In this document: in pieces, positions 24,116-33,425 of the stretch
Numbering within the stretch: the stretch's first letter is position 1
Layout of the letters: each line of letters begins with the position of its first letter
From: Oscillospiraceae bacterium
Lineage (GTDB): Bacteria > Bacillota > Clostridia > Oscillospirales > Oscillospiraceae
Assembly (NCBI GenBank): GCA_020025515.1
Contig: JAHHRZ010000009.1
Location: 1 to 64,000 of the forward strand
Reading direction: 5' to 3'
DNA length: 64,000 nucleotides
Position numbers and translations under genes: made by a program
Notes under the pieces: model-generated
Told to the model about the DNA's origin: nothing
Databases searched by the model: none
What the model saw: only the letters and a program-made list of their open reading frames with translations

Positions 24116-26051
24116 TGTCGGTGTATATCGCCTAAATAAGGTCATCTCCAAAGCGCTGGCAGGCATCGTTCCTCCAGATAACCTCACCGTAACAGAATGG
24201 GCCGAGTCAAAGCGGCGGTTATCCACGGAAAGCTCCGCAGAGCCCGGCCCCTGGCGCACCTCACGAACGCCATACCTCCGGGAACCGATGGATTCCTTCA
24301 CCGACCCCAAAGTGCGGCATATTGTCTTGGTCGCTGCATCCCAGGTCGGCAAGTCGGAATTTATGAATAACGCCATTGGCTACATCATAGACGAAGACCC
24401 CGGCTCCATCCTGTTTGTCCACCCGACCACCATCGATGCAAAGGAATATTCCAAACTCCGTATTGCACCCATGATCCGTGACAGCCCTACCCTGCGGAAG
24501 AAAGTCTCCGATCCTAAAAGCCGTGACTCCGGAAACACCATCCTGCAAAAGACCTACCCCGGCGGCATCCTGACCATGTGCGGGTCTACCGAGGCCCACG
24601 CCCTGGCATCCAAGCCCATCCGGTATGTGTTCGGTGACGAACGGGACCGGTGGGCTTTATCTGCCGGCAATGAAGGTGATCCCTGGGACTTGGCAATGGC
24701 CAGACAGACCACCTTTTACAATGCCAAGGCGGTGGAGGTCTCCACCCCCACCATCAAAAATGCCAGTGCCATTGAAGCCGCCTATGCCACCGGCACCATG
24801 GAGCGTTGGAAATCCCGCTGCCCTCATTGCGGTAAGTATCATGAGATACGATGGTCCGACATCCGCTTTGAACACACTGAGAATGTGGTAGCTGGAAAGA
24901 AAACATACAAGGTATCAAACATCCTGTATGTCTGCCCGGGCTGCGCCTGTGTATCCACTGAAGCGGAAATGAAAAGAGCACATGCCAAATGGGAAGCAGA
25001 CAACCCGGATGCCTACGAACAAGGCACCCGGTCCTTTTGGCTCAATGCCTTTGTCAGCCAATGGGCATCCTGGGAATCCATCATCCTGAAATATCTGAAT
25101 GCCATTGGCAGTTCCCGGAAGATGCAGGTTGTCTACAATACCTGCTTTGGCGAGTGTTGGGAAGATCGTGGTGACATAGAAGACGAGGACAGCCTAATGG
25201 CCCGCCGTGAAGACTACGGGACCAATGAGGACGACACCCCGGTAGAGCTGCCGCAAGGCGTTCTGGTGCTGACCGCCGGTATCGATACCCAGGACGACCG
25301 CATGGAATACGAGATTGTAGGCCATGGACATTTTGGAGAAACCTGGGGCATTGAAAAAGGAATCATCATGGGAAGGCCCGATGATGATGCCACTTGGGAC
25401 AAGCTGGATGATATGGTGTTCTCCCGCACCCTCCACTTCATAGACGGCATCGGTCTCCGGGTGTCCATGTCCTTTGTGGACGAAGGCGGCCACTTTACAC
25501 AGGATGTGCGTATGCAGTGCCGCAGGCGTGTCGGGAAACAGGTGTTCTGTATCAAGGGTATTTCCGGCCCGGACCGCCCATTTACCGGCCCGCCCAAGCA
25601 GCAGAAAATCGTTGTGAACAAACTGGCCGTTGGCACCTGCTGGCAGTACCAGTTGGGCGTTGATTCCGGAAAACAGATTATCATGGATAACCTCAGCGTG
25701 AAAACGCCTGGAAAGAAATACTGCCACTTCCCTGCCCGGGATGATTATGGGGCTGCCTATTTTAAGGGGCTGCTCTCAGAACGGCTGGTATATGACGCCA
25801 ACCGCAAGCAGCCGTGGATCTGGGTTAAAATCCCAGGGCATGAACGGAATGAGGCCTTGGACTGCCGGAACTATGCGCTGGCTGCATTTAAGGCATTGCC
25901 GGTGAATCTGGATGAAATTGACCGGCGTTTGAAAGAGGCCAGAGGACAGGCTCCGAAGCAGACCGCTGTGAAACATTCGTCACCGGCTGCCAGCAAGAAG
26001 CCAAAGGCCAAAAAGAAATCTGCATTGGACCAATATTATGAAAGCTGGTGA
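24105..26051 (+). CDS. Terminase large subunit (lambda gpA family)
   Basis: 648 residues: ATPase motor with Walker A AASQVGKS (about 77-84) and Walker B-type FGDERDRW (about 176-183), a CxxC zinc-like pair (CPHCGKY ... CPGCAC), and the C-terminal nuclease with TAGIDTQDDR (about 400-409). A basic Lys-rich tail ends the protein. It cuts concatemers and pumps DNA into the prohead. The start at 24105 is chosen by overlap with the small subunit. Confidence 0.96.
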   Translation: MTSSVGVYRLNKVISKALAGIVPPDNLTVTEWAESKRRLSTESSAEPGPWRTSRTPYLREPMDSFTDPKVRHIVLVAASQVGKSEFMNNAIGYIIDEDPGSILFVHPTTIDAKEYSKLRIAPMIRDSPTLRKKVSDPKSRDSGNTILQKTYPGGILTMCGSTEAHALASKPIRYVFGDERDRWALSAGNEGDPWDLAMARQTTFYNAKAVEVSTPTIKNASAIEAAYATGTMERWKSRCPHCGKYHEIRWSDIRFEHTENVVAGKKTYKVSNILYVCPGCACVSTEAEMKRAHAKWEADNPDAYEQGTRSFWLNAFVSQWASWESIILKYLNAIGSSRKMQVVYNTCFGECWEDRGDIEDEDSLMARREDYGTNEDDTPVELPQGVLVLTAGIDTQDDRMEYEIVGHGHFGETWGIEKGIIMGRPDDDATWDKLDDMVFSRTLHFIDGIGLRVSMSFVDEGGHFTQDVRMQCRRRVGKQVFCIKGISGPDRPFTGPPKQQKIVVNKLAVGTCWQYQLGVDSGKQIIMDNLSVKTPGKKYCHFPARDDYGAAYFKGLLSERLVYDANRKQPWIWVKIPGHERNEALDCRNYALAAFKALPVNLDEIDRRLKEARGQAPKQTAVKHSSPAASKKPKAKKKSALDQYYESW

Positions 26052-26056
26052 TATAT

Positions 26057-26314
26057 ATGAGCAACGCCGAACTCATAAAGAGAAAAATAGCGTTTCGCCA
26101 GGAGGCCTTGAACAGTGCACGCAAAGCATACCTTGCACTGCTGTCCGGTGGTGTAAAAAGCTATACCATCGACGACCGGGAACTGACCAAACTGGATCTC
26201 CCTGCTTTGGAGCGAACAATCGATAAATTGGAAAATGAGATCGCCGCCTTAGAGGGAGAACTTTGTGGAAAAAAACGCCGAAAAGCCTTTGGTATCGTCC
26301 CAAGAGATTGGTAG
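26057..26314 (+). CDS. Head-tail joining-like small protein (gpW/DUF6148-type)
   Basis: 85 residues: helix, the turn VKSYTIDDRELTKLDL, then a second helix and a basic end. This is the helix-hairpin-helix plan of small connector proteins that follow the terminase in lambda-type phages. Which named family it belongs to is not certain. Confidence 0.6.
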   Translation: MSNAELIKRKIAFRQEALNSARKAYLALLSGGVKSYTIDDRELTKLDLPALERTIDKLENEIAALEGELCGKKRRKAFGIVPRDW

Positions 26315-26325
26315 GAGGTGGCACT

Positions 26326-27078
26326 TTGATTACATACAACTTGGATCTGTGTATTGGTGCCTGTGATAAGCGGTCTGCTCTCACCGTCAAATGCCACGAC
26401 ACAGGCGTTAATTTTCGGGTCTCTTTCCATGTGCTCCGTGCCGGTGAATGGGGAAATGTGGTCGAGCCTTACAGCATACCGGCAGAAACAACGGCAATTC
26501 TCAAAATCTTAAAGCCGGACAAACATTACTGTGTCACAGATGGCACCGTCACCCGGTCCCAGGTCTCCTTTTCCCTCCCGCCGCAAGCGTTTACCGTGGA
26601 GGGCAATTCCGCAGCTGAGGTGTCGCTGTATGACAAAGGCGGTAAGAGGATTACCAGTGCCACATTTTGCATCGCCGTGGAATCGGAGGTCCTGAGCAAC
26701 AATACAGGTGAGTCAGAATCCTATGTAAATGCAATGGCTGAGCAAATCAAAGCGGCCATTGATGCGGAAAAAGACGCAGTTGAGGCAAAGAACGCGGCAG
26801 AACAGGCCGCAAAAACATCCGGTGACTGTGCCAGTCACGCACAACAAATGGCGGCAGATGCGGCATCAAGCGCAGAAAGTGCCAGCCAATCTCAAAAAGC
26901 AGCTGCTAAATCAGAGGTCAATGCGGATGAAAGCGCAAAAAAAGCAGCTCAATCTGCGGCCCAAAGTGGTTACATGAGTTTTGAGATTGATGACACGGGA
27001 AGTCTGATTTTTATGCGAACCACAAATGTTGCCGTGGATTTTAAATTGGAGGAAGGAGAGCTGATATTATATGGGTAA
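26326..27078 (+). CDS. BppU-like baseplate/receptor-binding N-domain protein with coiled coil
   Basis: 250 residues from a TTG start with GGAGG. The first 125 residues are strand-rich (NLDLCIGACD ... SVSFHVLR-type ladder ... TFCIAVESEVL) and resemble the N-domain of upper baseplate proteins. An Ala/Glu/Ser heptad coiled coil follows (about 140-220), then a short C-terminal strand domain. It overlaps the fiber gene by 8 bases. Location between terminase and portal is unusual. Confidence 0.7.
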   Translation: MITYNLDLCIGACDKRSALTVKCHDTGVNFRVSFHVLRAGEWGNVVEPYSIPAETTAILKILKPDKHYCVTDGTVTRSQVSFSLPPQAFTVEGNSAAEVSLYDKGGKRITSATFCIAVESEVLSNNTGESESYVNAMAEQIKAAIDAEKDAVEAKNAAEQAAKTSGDCASHAQQMAADAASSAESASQSQKAAAKSEVNADESAKKAAQSAAQSGYMSFEIDDTGSLIFMRTTNVAVDFKLEEGELILYG

Positions 27079-28555
27079 CGGAGGAGTGCGGCAGAATCTT
27101 GGCCCTGTATCTGCATATGCACTGGCCGTAAAACACGGCTATATCGGCACAGAAGAAGAATGGGCGCAGGAGCAGGCACAAGCTGGCACCTATGCTCACG
27201 AGGCAAAGACAGCAGCCGGTACAGCGAAAGAGGCAGCTGAGCAAGCGACAACCAGCGCAGAAGCTGCTGCCAAAAGCGAGAAAACCGCAAGTGCAAAAGC
27301 CGGAGAAGCTACTACAAGTGCAAATAATGCCGCTACAAGTGCCGATCATGCGTCTAAATCCGCCACGACTGCGGCCAATGCAGCCAACAGCGCAGAGTTA
27401 AGCGCAAGGGGGGCCAGGGAAAGCGCTGATAATGCCAGCAGCAGTGCGGATGCAGCTGGGACTCATGCACATAATGCCTCCCTCTCTGAAGATGATGCAA
27501 AGAAGAGCGCAGAGTCAGCAAGTACCAGCGAAAATAATGCAGGTAGTGCCGCTCAAACAGCCAGCTCTGCTGCATCCGCAGCTACGAGCAAGGCGGCAGA
27601 TGCAGAGCAGGCAGCCCAGAGTGCGGCCACAAGTGCTGATAGTGCCTCTGGCTCTGCGACAGCCGCCGCCGGGTCAGCTGATACAGCAACAGTAAAAGCC
27701 AGTGAGGCTGCTAAAGCCGCAGAAACGGCAACGACTAAAGCCCAAGCAGCTGCCGCCAGTGCTGAGGAGGCGAAAAATGCGGCTATCGAGACTGTAGACA
27801 AAATCAGTAAAACAGAGGCTGGAAACATATTTACCCCTGCCATCAAAGTGTCCACATGCGGAGAGGTTATCGCCGTGGATGATGTTTCCCCGATCGAGCA
27901 TGATGTATATTGCAAGATTACATCTGACTCAGTTACAGACTTGACACAAGTAAAAGTAATCCGTTGCAGGAAAAATCTATTGAGTGAAAAAATTAAGGAT
28001 ATGTCTAATTGGCCGTTAGGAACTGAACATGGATTCAATTCTGGAATAATTTTTTTACTTGCACTACCTCACAAAGAAGTGACTATTAGTTGCGCATATA
28101 GCGGAGTTGAGGCATATGTGTACATATATGAATCTGTGGATGGTAGCGTGTGGGATAGAATAAAAGAAAGAAATGGTTACCTAATAGCAAAAAATACACA
28201 TATTCCAATAACTTTTACACCTGATACTAATAAAAAATATGCAATATGGTCCAATGGTAAGGGCAGTTTTGACGCCGCAAGGGACCTTCAAGTTGAGTTC
28301 GGCAATAAGCCGACTACTTATGAGGAGCCTAAACAAACCACTTTCACCCCTACTGCTGACGGCACTGTCTCCGATATGCGGTCTATAGCTCCAAGCATGA
28401 CGCTTTTTCCTGACGCGCCCGGTGTGCTAATCACCACCAGATATAACGCAGACACCGCAAAATATATCTCAAACAACTATGTCTCCAAATCTGCCGTATC
28501 TAGCATGGAAGCCCGTATTGCGGACCTGGAAAAGACCACCATTGACAAAATCTAA
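27071..28555 (+). CDS. Long Ala/Ser-repeat tail fiber-like protein
   Basis: 494 residues. A short N-terminal adaptor (YALAVKHGYIGTEEEWAQEQ) resembles the collagen/fiber adaptor of Gram-positive phages. Then about 190 residues of Ala/Ser/Thr-rich heptads (about 45-235) form a trimeric coiled coil. The C-terminal region (about 245-494) is probably receptor-binding. The DNA for about 295-420 is markedly more AT-rich than the flanks (27940-28340), a sign of acquired receptor-binding sequence. Confidence 0.75.
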   Translation: MGNGGVRQNLGPVSAYALAVKHGYIGTEEEWAQEQAQAGTYAHEAKTAAGTAKEAAEQATTSAEAAAKSEKTASAKAGEATTSANNAATSADHASKSATTAANAANSAELSARGARESADNASSSADAAGTHAHNASLSEDDAKKSAESASTSENNAGSAAQTASSAASAATSKAADAEQAAQSAATSADSASGSATAAAGSADTATVKASEAAKAAETATTKAQAAAASAEEAKNAAIETVDKISKTEAGNIFTPAIKVSTCGEVIAVDDVSPIEHDVYCKITSDSVTDLTQVKVIRCRKNLLSEKIKDMSNWPLGTEHGFNSGIIFLLALPHKEVTISCAYSGVEAYVYIYESVDGSVWDRIKERNGYLIAKNTHIPITFTPDTNKKYAIWSNGKGSFDAARDLQVEFGNKPTTYEEPKQTTFTPTADGTVSDMRSIAPSMTLFPDAPGVLITTRYNADTAKYISNNYVSKSAVSSMEARIADLEKTTIDKI

Positions 28556-28567
28556 GGAGGGCAATCA

Positions 28568-28978
28568 ATGTACGATATTGCAAAGAGAGTGATTGAGCGC
28601 AAGGATTATAATCTTGCCGATATTATCCAGCAGTTAAAGGGGTATCGACTGAGTGGGGATATTACCGATGACCAGCTCACTGAGCTGATTGAGCTGGCCA
28701 GAACCAACGCCGACCCCAACACAAAAGACAGCCTGTGGAAGCGGTTGAACGATCACGAGAACCGCCTGCGGACCATCGAAAAACAGCTTGCAGACGGGAC
28801 AACCCCGAGCCCGGAGCCAGACCCCGAATACCCTGAGTGGGTGGACGGAAGAGCCTATAAAAATGGCGATAAGGCCACATATAAGGGTAAGCGGTATGTC
28901 TGCAAACTCAACGAGTACACAGACAGCACCACTTTTTCCCCCGAAGCGTATCCGGCCTACTGGCAGCTGGTGCCTTGA
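28568..28978 (+). CDS. Protein with C-terminal carbohydrate-binding module
   Basis: 136 residues. The helical N-terminal part contains a coiled segment (about 55-78); a Pro-rich hinge is followed by a chitin-binding-type (CBM5/12-like) module at the end (about 88-136; WVDGRAYKNGDKATYKGKRY, final aromatic W and P). Likely a cell-surface glycan contact at the tail tip. AAGGAGGG precedes the ATG. Confidence 0.78.
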   Translation: MYDIAKRVIERKDYNLADIIQQLKGYRLSGDITDDQLTELIELARTNADPNTKDSLWKRLNDHENRLRTIEKQLADGTTPSPEPDPEYPEWVDGRAYKNGDKATYKGKRYVCKLNEYTDSTTFSPEAYPAYWQLVP

Positions 28979-29010
28979 TGGCTCTCAGCATATCCAAAAT
29001 TTAATCAAAG

Positions 29011-29046
29011 CAGTCTGAGATACCGAGTCACAGGCTGTCTTTTTTA
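29011..29046 (+). terminator. Terminator after the receptor-binding module
   Basis: CAGTCTGAGA (29011-29020) pairs with TCACAGGCTG (29028-29037) with one mismatch, followed by TCTTTTTTAT. It separates the receptor-binding module from the portal gene within the late operon. Confidence 0.7.
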
Positions 29047-29068
29047 TCCCCAAAGGAGGCGATAATCA

Positions 29069-30652
29069 TTGAGCACGAAAAAAAGCCGCCGGGCACCGAT
29101 GGCCTCCGGCTACAGTGAGGCAGGTGCAAGCATCACCCGGCGCAGTATGAAGGGCTTCACGGCCACTTCCGGTTCCCCTAATGAGGACATCACCCGCAAC
29201 AACGACTCGCTGCGTCAGCGGTCCAGAATTCTGTATATGTCGTCCTCCGTGGCGACGGCAGCCATCAACACCAACCGCACGAAAATTATCGGCTGCGGCC
29301 TTGCTCTCAACTCTGCCATTGACCGGATGACCCTTGGGCTGACTCCAGAGGCGGCAAAGGACTGGCAGCGCAAGACGGAAGCTGAGTTTCGCATCTGGGC
29401 CGGGAAAAAGCAGACCTGTGATGCAATCGGAATGAACACTTTTGAGGGCTTGCAGCAGCTGGCCCTCAAGTCCTGGCTCCTGAGCGGGGATGTATTTCCC
29501 GTCCTGAAGCACTATCCGAGGACACCGCTCAGCCCGTATTCTCTGCGCATCCATCTGGTAGAAGCAGACCGTGTCCGGACACCGCCTGATTTCGCGACTG
29601 CCCTTTTCGGCCCCGGTGGGATTGTGCCGGAAGATCATCCCGGCTCTGGTCACAAAATCTATGACGGCGTAGAGGTGGACGAGCTGGGTCAGGTGGTGGC
29701 CTACTACATTGGCAGCAGTTACCCCCATGAATATTCCACCGATAAAGATACCTACACACGGGTGGAGGTGTACGGTCGTAAAACCGGGCTGCCCAATATC
29801 CTTCATGTCATGGACAGCGAGCGGCCGGATCAGTACCGTGGTGTCCCCTACCTTGCTCAGGTCATTGAGCCATTGCTCCAACTGAGGCGGTACACCGAGA
29901 GTGAGCTGATGGCGGCTCTGGTCCAGAGCTTCTTCACGGCATGGATAGAGACCGACACCGATCCCTCTCAAATCCCATTTAACGAGGTTGGGGACGGCAT
30001 CGATGACGGTGAGGACTCCGGTGAGGCCCAGGACGAGGATGATTCCGAATATCAGCTTGGGCCCGGTGTTGTCACTCACCTGAAGCCGGGTGAAAAGGTG
30101 CAGTTCGGCAACCCCAACATTCCTACCAGCAGTTTTGATGCGTTTATCAAGACATTCTGCAAACAGATCGGCGCAGCTTTGGAACTGCCCTATGATGTGC
30201 TTATCAAGGAATTCAACAGCTCATATTCAGCCTCCCGTGGTGCCCTTTTGGAAGCCTGGGAGGCTTTTAAGATGCGCCGGGCCTGGTTTGTTTCCGCATT
30301 CTGCCAGCCCATCTATGAGGTGTGGCTTGCCGAGGCGGTGGCTCTGGGCCGTATCAAGGCACCCGGATTTTTTGATGATCCGCTGATCCGGGCGGCCTGG
30401 TGTGGTGCCAACTGGATCGGCCCGGTACAGGGGCAGTTGGACCCCCTCAAAGAGGCCAAGGCCGCAAATGTGCTGATTGATCGGGGCATCAAAACCCATG
30501 GTCAAGTCACACGGGAGATGGGCAGCGGTGATTGGGAGACCAACATCGAGCAAGTGACCCGAGAAAACGAGATGCTTGCAAAAGCCCGCACCGCTGGCAA
30601 GGGGCCTGATCCTGCTGGGAGTATCGTAAATGGCAAGACAAACGAACTGTGA
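29069..30652 (+). CDS. Portal protein (lambda gpB family)
   Basis: 527 residues from a TTG start with AAAGGAGG. The family pattern includes RSRILYMSSSVATAAINTNR near 50-70, LLSGDVFPVL (about 138-147), HVMDSERPDQYRGVPYL (about 248-264) and the SSYSASRGALLEAW motif (about 382-395). Forms the dodecameric DNA gate of the head. An acidic loop (about 310-330) is inserted in the middle. Confidence 0.95.
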   Translation: MSTKKSRRAPMASGYSEAGASITRRSMKGFTATSGSPNEDITRNNDSLRQRSRILYMSSSVATAAINTNRTKIIGCGLALNSAIDRMTLGLTPEAAKDWQRKTEAEFRIWAGKKQTCDAIGMNTFEGLQQLALKSWLLSGDVFPVLKHYPRTPLSPYSLRIHLVEADRVRTPPDFATALFGPGGIVPEDHPGSGHKIYDGVEVDELGQVVAYYIGSSYPHEYSTDKDTYTRVEVYGRKTGLPNILHVMDSERPDQYRGVPYLAQVIEPLLQLRRYTESELMAALVQSFFTAWIETDTDPSQIPFNEVGDGIDDGEDSGEAQDEDDSEYQLGPGVVTHLKPGEKVQFGNPNIPTSSFDAFIKTFCKQIGAALELPYDVLIKEFNSSYSASRGALLEAWEAFKMRRAWFVSAFCQPIYEVWLAEAVALGRIKAPGFFDDPLIRAAWCGANWIGPVQGQLDPLKEAKAANVLIDRGIKTHGQVTREMGSGDWETNIEQVTRENEMLAKARTAGKGPDPAGSIVNGKTNEL

Positions 30653-30691
30653 ACACTGAATCACTCTTGATATTTGGAAAGTGAGGTAACG

Positions 30692-31900
30692 ATGAGCAAA
30701 CCGAAAGCCGTTGTAAGTATCAACAAAAATGTGTATACCATGGCATCCACGGACGGTCAATCGGCTGAAATCACCATGTACGGTGACATCTATGAGCAAA
30801 GACCGAAAGACTTTTGGACCGACGAGCCCATTGAAGGGAACTTCATTGTGCTGGACGAATTTCTCTCAGACTTAGATCGGATTTCCGGATGCAAGGAAAT
30901 TATCATCCGTATGAACAGCTATGGCGGTGATGCAGGTGTTTCTAGCACCATCCACAACCGTCTGCGGGAGCTGTCCAGAGGTGGTGCACACCTGACCTGT
31001 ATTGTGGACGGTGTGGCCATGTCCGGTGGCAGTCTCATCATGTGCGCCTGTGACACCATCAAGGTCAATCCGTCCAGTATTATCATGATCCATAAATGCT
31101 GGAGTTACATCTGGGGCAGCTACAATGCAGATGAACTTCGGCAGCAGGCAGACCAGCAGGAAGCCTGGGACAAGATGCAGATTGCCATTTACAAGCGTAA
31201 AACCGGGCTGTCTGACACGGTCCTGTCCCACATGATGTCCGAAACTACCTATATGAGCGGAAGAGAAGCCGTGGAGAAAGGCTTTGCGGATGAACTGCTG
31301 GAGGATGCAGAGCCAGTTGCTATTTCCGCCAGTGCAGACGGCCGCTGCCTGTATGTGCGTGACCGCCTTCTGCACCTGGCCCCCGGCACATTTGCGCCGG
31401 ACTCCATCCCAACAGCAAAATCCGGGGTCCCCTCCCCGGCGAATGCACATACACCAAAGCCGGAAACAACCGGCGAAGAAAACGAAGGAGGTAATACCCC
31501 AATGACCAAAGACGAACTGAAAGCCAAGGAACCCGACCTTTACCGCCAGATAAAGGCGGACGGTCAGGCCGAAGCGGTACAGGCCGAACAGAAACGGCTT
31601 CAGGAGATTGACGAAGTCGCCGGTCTCTTTGATGATACCTTGGTAGCCGAAGCAAAGTACGGCTCCAAGGCGTGCTCTGCTCAGGAGCTGACCTACCGTG
31701 CCGCACAGGCAGCCGCCAAGCAGGGCAAGAATTTCCTGACCAGTCTGGACGCAGATGCAACCGATTCCAATACCGGTGAGGTCGGCTCCGCTCCTGCCCC
31801 CGATGACGAGGACGACGAGGCAGCCGAGGCCCCCGAGGCAAAGCTCAACAAGGCCCGTGCAGCAGTTAAAAAGCTGTTTGGAAAAAAGGAGGAGAACTGA
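30692..31900 (+). CDS. ClpP-like head maturation protease fused to scaffold
   Basis: 402 residues. The S49/S14-type protease domain (about 1-200) has the nucleophile Ser111 in VAMSGGS and His134 in IMIHKCW. The C-terminal part (about 265-402) is a charged, Ala/Glu/Gln-rich helical scaffold. This is the plan of lambda gpC, and an internal start at 31502 with a perfect ribosome site would make the scaffold alone. Confidence 0.92.
   Translation: MSKPKAVVSINKNVYTMASTDGQSAEITMYGDIYEQRPKDFWTDEPIEGNFIVLDEFLSDLDRISGCKEIIIRMNSYGGDAGVSSTIHNRLRELSRGGAHLTCIVDGVAMSGGSLIMCACDTIKVNPSSIIMIHKCWSYIWGSYNADELRQQADQQEAWDKMQIAIYKRKTGLSDTVLSHMMSETTYMSGREAVEKGFADELLEDAEPVAISASADGRCLYVRDRLLHLAPGTFAPDSIPTAKSGVPSPANAHTPKPETTGEENEGGNTPMTKDELKAKEPDLYRQIKADGQAEAVQAEQKRLQEIDEVAGLFDDTLVAEAKYGSKACSAQELTYRAAQAAAKQGKNFLTSLDADATDSNTGEVGSAPAPDDEDDEAAEAPEAKLNKARAAVKKLFGKKEEN
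31502..31900 (+). CDS. Nested scaffold protein from internal start (Nu3-like)
   Basis: An in-frame ATG inside the protease gene is preceded by AAGGAGG (31485-31491) at 10 bases spacing. The product would be the 132-residue scaffold domain, exactly parallel to lambda Nu3 inside gpC. The upstream coding sequence there is a Glu/Asn/Gly linker (EENEGGN), consistent with selection for the ribosome site. Confidence 0.7.
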   Translation: MTKDELKAKEPDLYRQIKADGQAEAVQAEQKRLQEIDEVAGLFDDTLVAEAKYGSKACSAQELTYRAAQAAAKQGKNFLTSLDADATDSNTGEVGSAPAPDDEDDEAAEAPEAKLNKARAAVKKLFGKKEEN

Positions 31901-31901
31901 T

Positions 31902-32306
31902 ATGGCAGATCTGAGCAAAACCATTGGAACCATGGAGTATGACGGTCTCATTACCGATCTGACTCCGACGGTACAGATTGGCGGTGGTGTGATCCGAAAG
32001 CTGGACCAAGCCGCAACCATCAAGCGTGGCACCGTGTTGGCCATGTCTACCGGAACGGCCGGAGATAACAAACTGGTAGTCCTTGGCACAGAAAACAAGG
32101 AAAACGAAACGCTCACCGCAAACTGCATCCTCTGTGACGACATGGAGGTTGGTACTTCTGCAGATGTAACGGCGGCGGTTTACACGGCAGGCTGTTTCAA
32201 TGCCGCAAAAATCACAGTGGCTTCCGAGCATACCCTGTCCGAAGCCGACAAAGACAACCTGCGGATGCGTGGCATTGTGCTCAAAGCCGCCGCACCTGCA
32301 AACTAA
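31902..32306 (+). CDS. Head decoration protein (lambda gpD-like)
   Basis: 134 residues, strand-rich, one base after the protease stop, with AAAGGAGG. The position between scaffold and major capsid, the length and the KRGTVLAMS/ITVASEHTLSE pattern match capsid-stabilising proteins of the gpD type. Confidence 0.85.
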   Translation: MADLSKTIGTMEYDGLITDLTPTVQIGGGVIRKLDQAATIKRGTVLAMSTGTAGDNKLVVLGTENKENETLTANCILCDDMEVGTSADVTAAVYTAGCFNAAKITVASEHTLSEADKDNLRMRGIVLKAAAPAN

Positions 32307-32324
32307 AGAAGGAGGAATGTATCA

Positions 32325-33404
32325 ATGCCTGCTGAACTGAATTTTTTTGACACCTATGCGCTGATCGCACTCACGGAAGAGATTGTCCCCAGAGCCACCT
32401 TCTTCCGTGACCGGTATTTCCCCACCGGTGACGGTGATATTTTTGCCGCCGACAAGGTGCTGACCGAGTACCGCAAGGGCGACCGCCGAATGGCCGCTTT
32501 TGTCGCTCCCAGAGTGGGTGACATCCCCATGGATCGCCAGGGCTACTCCATCCGTGAGTACCAGCCCGCCTACATCGCAAACTCCCGTCTGCTGACTCTG
32601 GATGATCTGCAGAAGCGTGGCTTTGGCGAAGCCATTTACGCCAACAGCACTCCGGCTCAGCGTGCCGCACAGCTGCAGCTCCGTGATCTGACCGACCTGG
32701 ATGCCCGCATCACCCGCCGGGAAGAATGGATGGCGGTCCAGACCATGATCAACAACGCCTGCACCATGCAGGAGTACATCGACGACAAGACCAAGGGTGA
32801 GGAAAACAAGGTGCAGTTTTACGACACCACCTCTGAGCACACCTACACCGTGTCCAACAAGTGGGATGCTTCTCAGGGGGATTTCTTTGGGGATGTCAAG
32901 GCCATGTGCCGTCTGCTTTCCAAGCGTGGCCTGCACGCTGCTGACCTGGTGCTGGGTACCGATGCCGCCGATGCCATCCTCGAGATCGACAAGGTCCAGA
33001 AGCTGCTGGATAAAAACTCCGGCATTATCATTGGTCAGATTGACCCGCAGCTGAGCCAGTATGACGGCGTTGTGTTTATGGGCATCCTGAATTTCGGCGG
33101 CTTCCGGCTGAACCTGATCTGTGTGGACGAAACCTATGAGGACGAGGCCGGGCGGGAACAGAAGTACTTCCCCGCCACCTCTGCCATGGTCACTGCCCCC
33201 GGCTGTGGCCACATGATGTATGGTCAGGTCACCCAGATTGATTATGGCACCACTGTCTTTACGACTCACACCGGCAAGCGCATCCCCAAGTTTGGCATCA
33301 ATCAGGATAAGGACATCCGCAAGCTTCGGCTGGCCGCCCGTCCCCTGGCGGCTCCCAAGACCTACTGCCCCTACATCTATGCAGCCAGTGTGGTAGGGGG
33401 CTAA
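32325..33404 (+). CDS. Major capsid protein (lambda gpE family)
   Basis: 359 residues of the HK97 fold, lambda E subgroup: FFRDRYFPTGDGDIFAADKV (about 26-45) at the N-arm, the spine helix (TPAQRAAQLQLRDL) and the C-terminal CPYIYAASVVGG. Strong AAGGAGG site, high Ala/Asp content and codon bias fit a highly expressed capsid gene. Confidence 0.96.
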   Translation: MPAELNFFDTYALIALTEEIVPRATFFRDRYFPTGDGDIFAADKVLTEYRKGDRRMAAFVAPRVGDIPMDRQGYSIREYQPAYIANSRLLTLDDLQKRGFGEAIYANSTPAQRAAQLQLRDLTDLDARITRREEWMAVQTMINNACTMQEYIDDKTKGEENKVQFYDTTSEHTYTVSNKWDASQGDFFGDVKAMCRLLSKRGLHAADLVLGTDAADAILEIDKVQKLLDKNSGIIIGQIDPQLSQYDGVVFMGILNFGGFRLNLICVDETYEDEAGREQKYFPATSAMVTAPGCGHMMYGQVTQIDYGTTVFTTHTGKRIPKFGINQDKDIRKLRLAARPLAAPKTYCPYIYAASVVGG

Positions 33405-33425
33405 GCCCGGATTGGAGGTATAAGC

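Noticed and set aside
27190..27800. Short-period repeats considered as a CRISPR or DNA repeat array
   Set aside because: They encode Ala/Ser/Thr heptads of a continuous reading frame; no conserved repeat-spacer pattern.
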